Positions 62,701 through 64,000 of a stretch of DNA of 64,000 nucleotides are shown here, in pieces. The DNA comes from Solwaraspora sp. WMMA2065 (GTDB lineage: Bacteria > Actinomycetota > Actinomycetes > Mycobacteriales > Micromonosporaceae): positions 124,001 through 188,000 of the forward strand of contig NZ_CP128361.1 of NCBI RefSeq assembly GCF_030345075.1, in the 5' to 3' direction. The position numbers were made by a program, and so were the translations under genes. The notes beneath the pieces were generated by a model. The model was not told the origin of the DNA and ran no database searches. It saw only the letters and a program-made list of their open reading frames with translations. Each line of letters begins with the position of its first letter. The stretch's first letter is position 1.

Positions 62701-63714
62701 TCAACGATCACCGAAGGCGAAGGGACCGATGTCATCGACGATCTCAACGGCCAAACCCGCCTCGTGAAGATCATCGATCAAGACTTGGTCACCTGTGATC
62801 AGGACAGGCGACGTCCTGGGGCCCAGCCGTCGTAAGAAGTCGACGACCGGGCGCCGGCGAGCCGCCGCCGTTACTGGCACGTCGAGGATCGCGTACCCGA
62901 TACTGGCCAAGGCGTGTCGGAACGTTGCGAGTCCTGGCACGTCAGGGCAGCACAGGATACCGACGGCGGTCGAACCCCCGATCTCCGCCAACAGACGGCC
63001 GAGATCAGCGCGGGGCTGGCCACGCAGCCATGCCTGGTCGACAAGTACGACGCGGCCGGTGAGCGACTCCGGCGCCGGTAATGTGCGTGGCGTCGCTGCC
63101 CGAAGCTCGAGGTGCGGCGTACGCTCAGCTACGGCGGCGGACTCAGCCTCGGCCGCATCGACGGGCACCGGAGTCACCAGATCGAGCAGGCTAGCGCCCC
63201 CGTTTCGGTCGGCGACCAGCAGACCGCCCTCCCATTCGACGATCCGCAGAGGGATACTCGCTGGGACCAGCTTCGCGGAAGGTTCGGACGCCTGAGTCCG
63301 CGCCTGGGCCTCCCAACAGCACACCGCTCCATCGTCGCCGCCCGTCACGACCCATCTTCCGCCGGCCAACGGCAGGACGGCCTGGATGCTCGCGCCACCC
63401 AGGTGATGCCCTAGCGTCTGCTCCTTGACTGCGCTTGGCCGCTGGCCGTCGGGCAGGGACCAACGCACGAGCCGACCTGCCTGATCTCCGGTGAAAACGG
63501 CTTTGCCATCGCGAGAAAAGGCGAGCTGCTTGACGGAGTGCGGATTTCGAGAAAACTCCTGCGCAGAGCCTCCCGTCAGCTTCCAGAGCACCAGCCTGCC
63601 ATCCTCCCCGGCGGATACCGCCCGTAAGCCGAAGGGGCAGACCGCGATCCGAAGGGCTTGCCCACTGTAGCCTCGATCCACCGATGAAGGTCGGACCGGC
63701 AGGACCCCGGCTAT
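62701..63714 (-). pseudogene. WD40-repeat protein, 5' end lost at an IS insertion
   Basis: The frame continues without a start codon to the IS boundary (GVLPVRPSSVDRGYSGQALR), so the 326-aa part from GTG 63681 is not a full gene. Three WD40 repeats remain: PFGLRAVSAGEDGRLVLWKL, FSRDGKAVFTGDQAGRLVRW and GGRWVVTGGDDGAVCCWEAQ. A propeller needs about seven, so the N-terminal part is missing. The C-terminal 120 residues (VVLVDQAWLRGQPRADLGRL ... LITGDQVLIDDLHEAGLAVE) form a Rossmann-like domain I do not recognise. It ends TGA at 62701-62703. Confidence 0.75.
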
Positions 63715-64000
63715 AGAAAGTGCCCTCTGAACTGGAAGGATAGGAGTTCTGACGCTTCTATCGCTCGGTTCGAGAGGGCACCTCGCAGGTGAGAATACGC
63801 CAGGACGCGCCGGTGGTGCGCGCGACGTTCGACGATCCGAATCTGGTGTCGTGTGCCGGTCTCGTTCCGGTGATGCGCCTGGCCGAGCAGGCCGGTCTGC
63901 ATGACGCGGTCACCGACCGGGTGCGGCTGCCGACGGACAAGGGCGCGAACCCCGCCGGGAAGGTCGCCACGGTCGTGGCGGGGATGCTCGCGGGCGCGGA
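63711..64000 (+). mobile_element. IS1380-family insertion sequence, left end (runs off right edge)
   Basis: At about 63711-63720 the WD40 frame stops matching and IS sequence begins. GTGCCCTCT (63720-63728) and AGAGGGCAC (63773-63781) form an imperfect subterminal inverted repeat just before the transposase. The exact terminal repeat and target duplication cannot be read because the right end is outside the window. Confidence 0.75.
63789..64000 (+). CDS. IS1380-family transposase, N-terminal part
   Basis: Frame from GTG 63789, open to the edge: RIRQDAPVVRATFDDPNLVS, then CAGLVPVMRLAEQAGLHDAV, TDRVRLPTDKGANPAGKVAT. The FDDPNLVS-AGLVPVM-LAE-AGL opening is characteristic of IS1380-family transposases. 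About 70 of some 450 residues are visible. Confidence 0.85.
   Translation, partial: MRIRQDAPVVRATFDDPNLVSCAGLVPVMRLAEQAGLHDAVTDRVRLPTDKGANPAGKVATVVAGMLAGA

Overview
The window is high-GC DNA of an actinomycete. GTG starts are frequent, ATGA/GTGA overlaps link the genes of operons, and the block ndgR-leuC-leuD-hupB / mutT1-CHAD-ppk-cofC-gpsA has the gene order known from mycobacteria and streptomycetes. The gene content best fits the Micromonosporaceae. That family call is an inference from gene content, not from a marker gene.

Bases 1-17.7 kb are dominated by branched-chain amino acid synthesis: a partial ilvD at the left edge, a membrane GGDEF-EAL protein, ilvB-ilvN-ilvC behind a leader peptide and terminator, leuB, ilvE, and a citramalate synthase (cimA) behind a second leader peptide (MTRLVLIIGS) and terminator. 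Between them lie mannosyl-3-phosphoglycerate synthase, serA, an ApbE flavin transferase, a tyrosine-phosphatase-type protein and a PRC-barrel protein. With leuCD at 50-52 kb the window holds every step of isoleucine synthesis from pyruvate and acetyl-CoA.

Bases 17.7-30.2 kb carry housekeeping and surface genes: an EEP phosphohydrolase, a MoxR-DUF58-VWA-protease run, arfB, a subtilase with a tryptophan-rich tail, a large GGDEF-STAND-TPR fusion, and two poorly known genes.

Bases 30.25-46.6 kb are an accessory island with two peptide natural-product (RiPP) systems placed tail to tail. The plus-strand operon encodes two different 62-aa precursors with lactazole-type leaders, an ABC exporter and a full thiopeptide-type enzyme set: glutamylating dehydratase, SpaB-C/pyridine-synthase-like protein, E1-like and YcaO cyclodehydratase proteins, a nitroreductase-like protein, an elimination-dehydrogenase fusion and an HTH regulator. 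The minus-strand unit encodes a 63-aa peptide ending NFACAFS and a radical SAM/SPASM enzyme, divergent from a second ArsR-type regulator. In both systems a very stable hairpin separates the precursor genes from the next gene. This island is the best candidate for an undescribed system.

Bases 46.6-62.2 kb return to core genes: a membrane protein, a FAH-family hydrolase, tRNA-Gln and tRNA-Glu, ndgR, leuCD, hupB, a polyphosphate operon (cofC, a cold-shock-like gene, ppk, CYTH-CHAD, mutT1), then plsC-gpsA and a cystathionine lyase-like gene. The right end is decayed: a remnant resembling a Dyp-type peroxidase and a WD40 gene cut by an IS1380-family element that runs off the edge.
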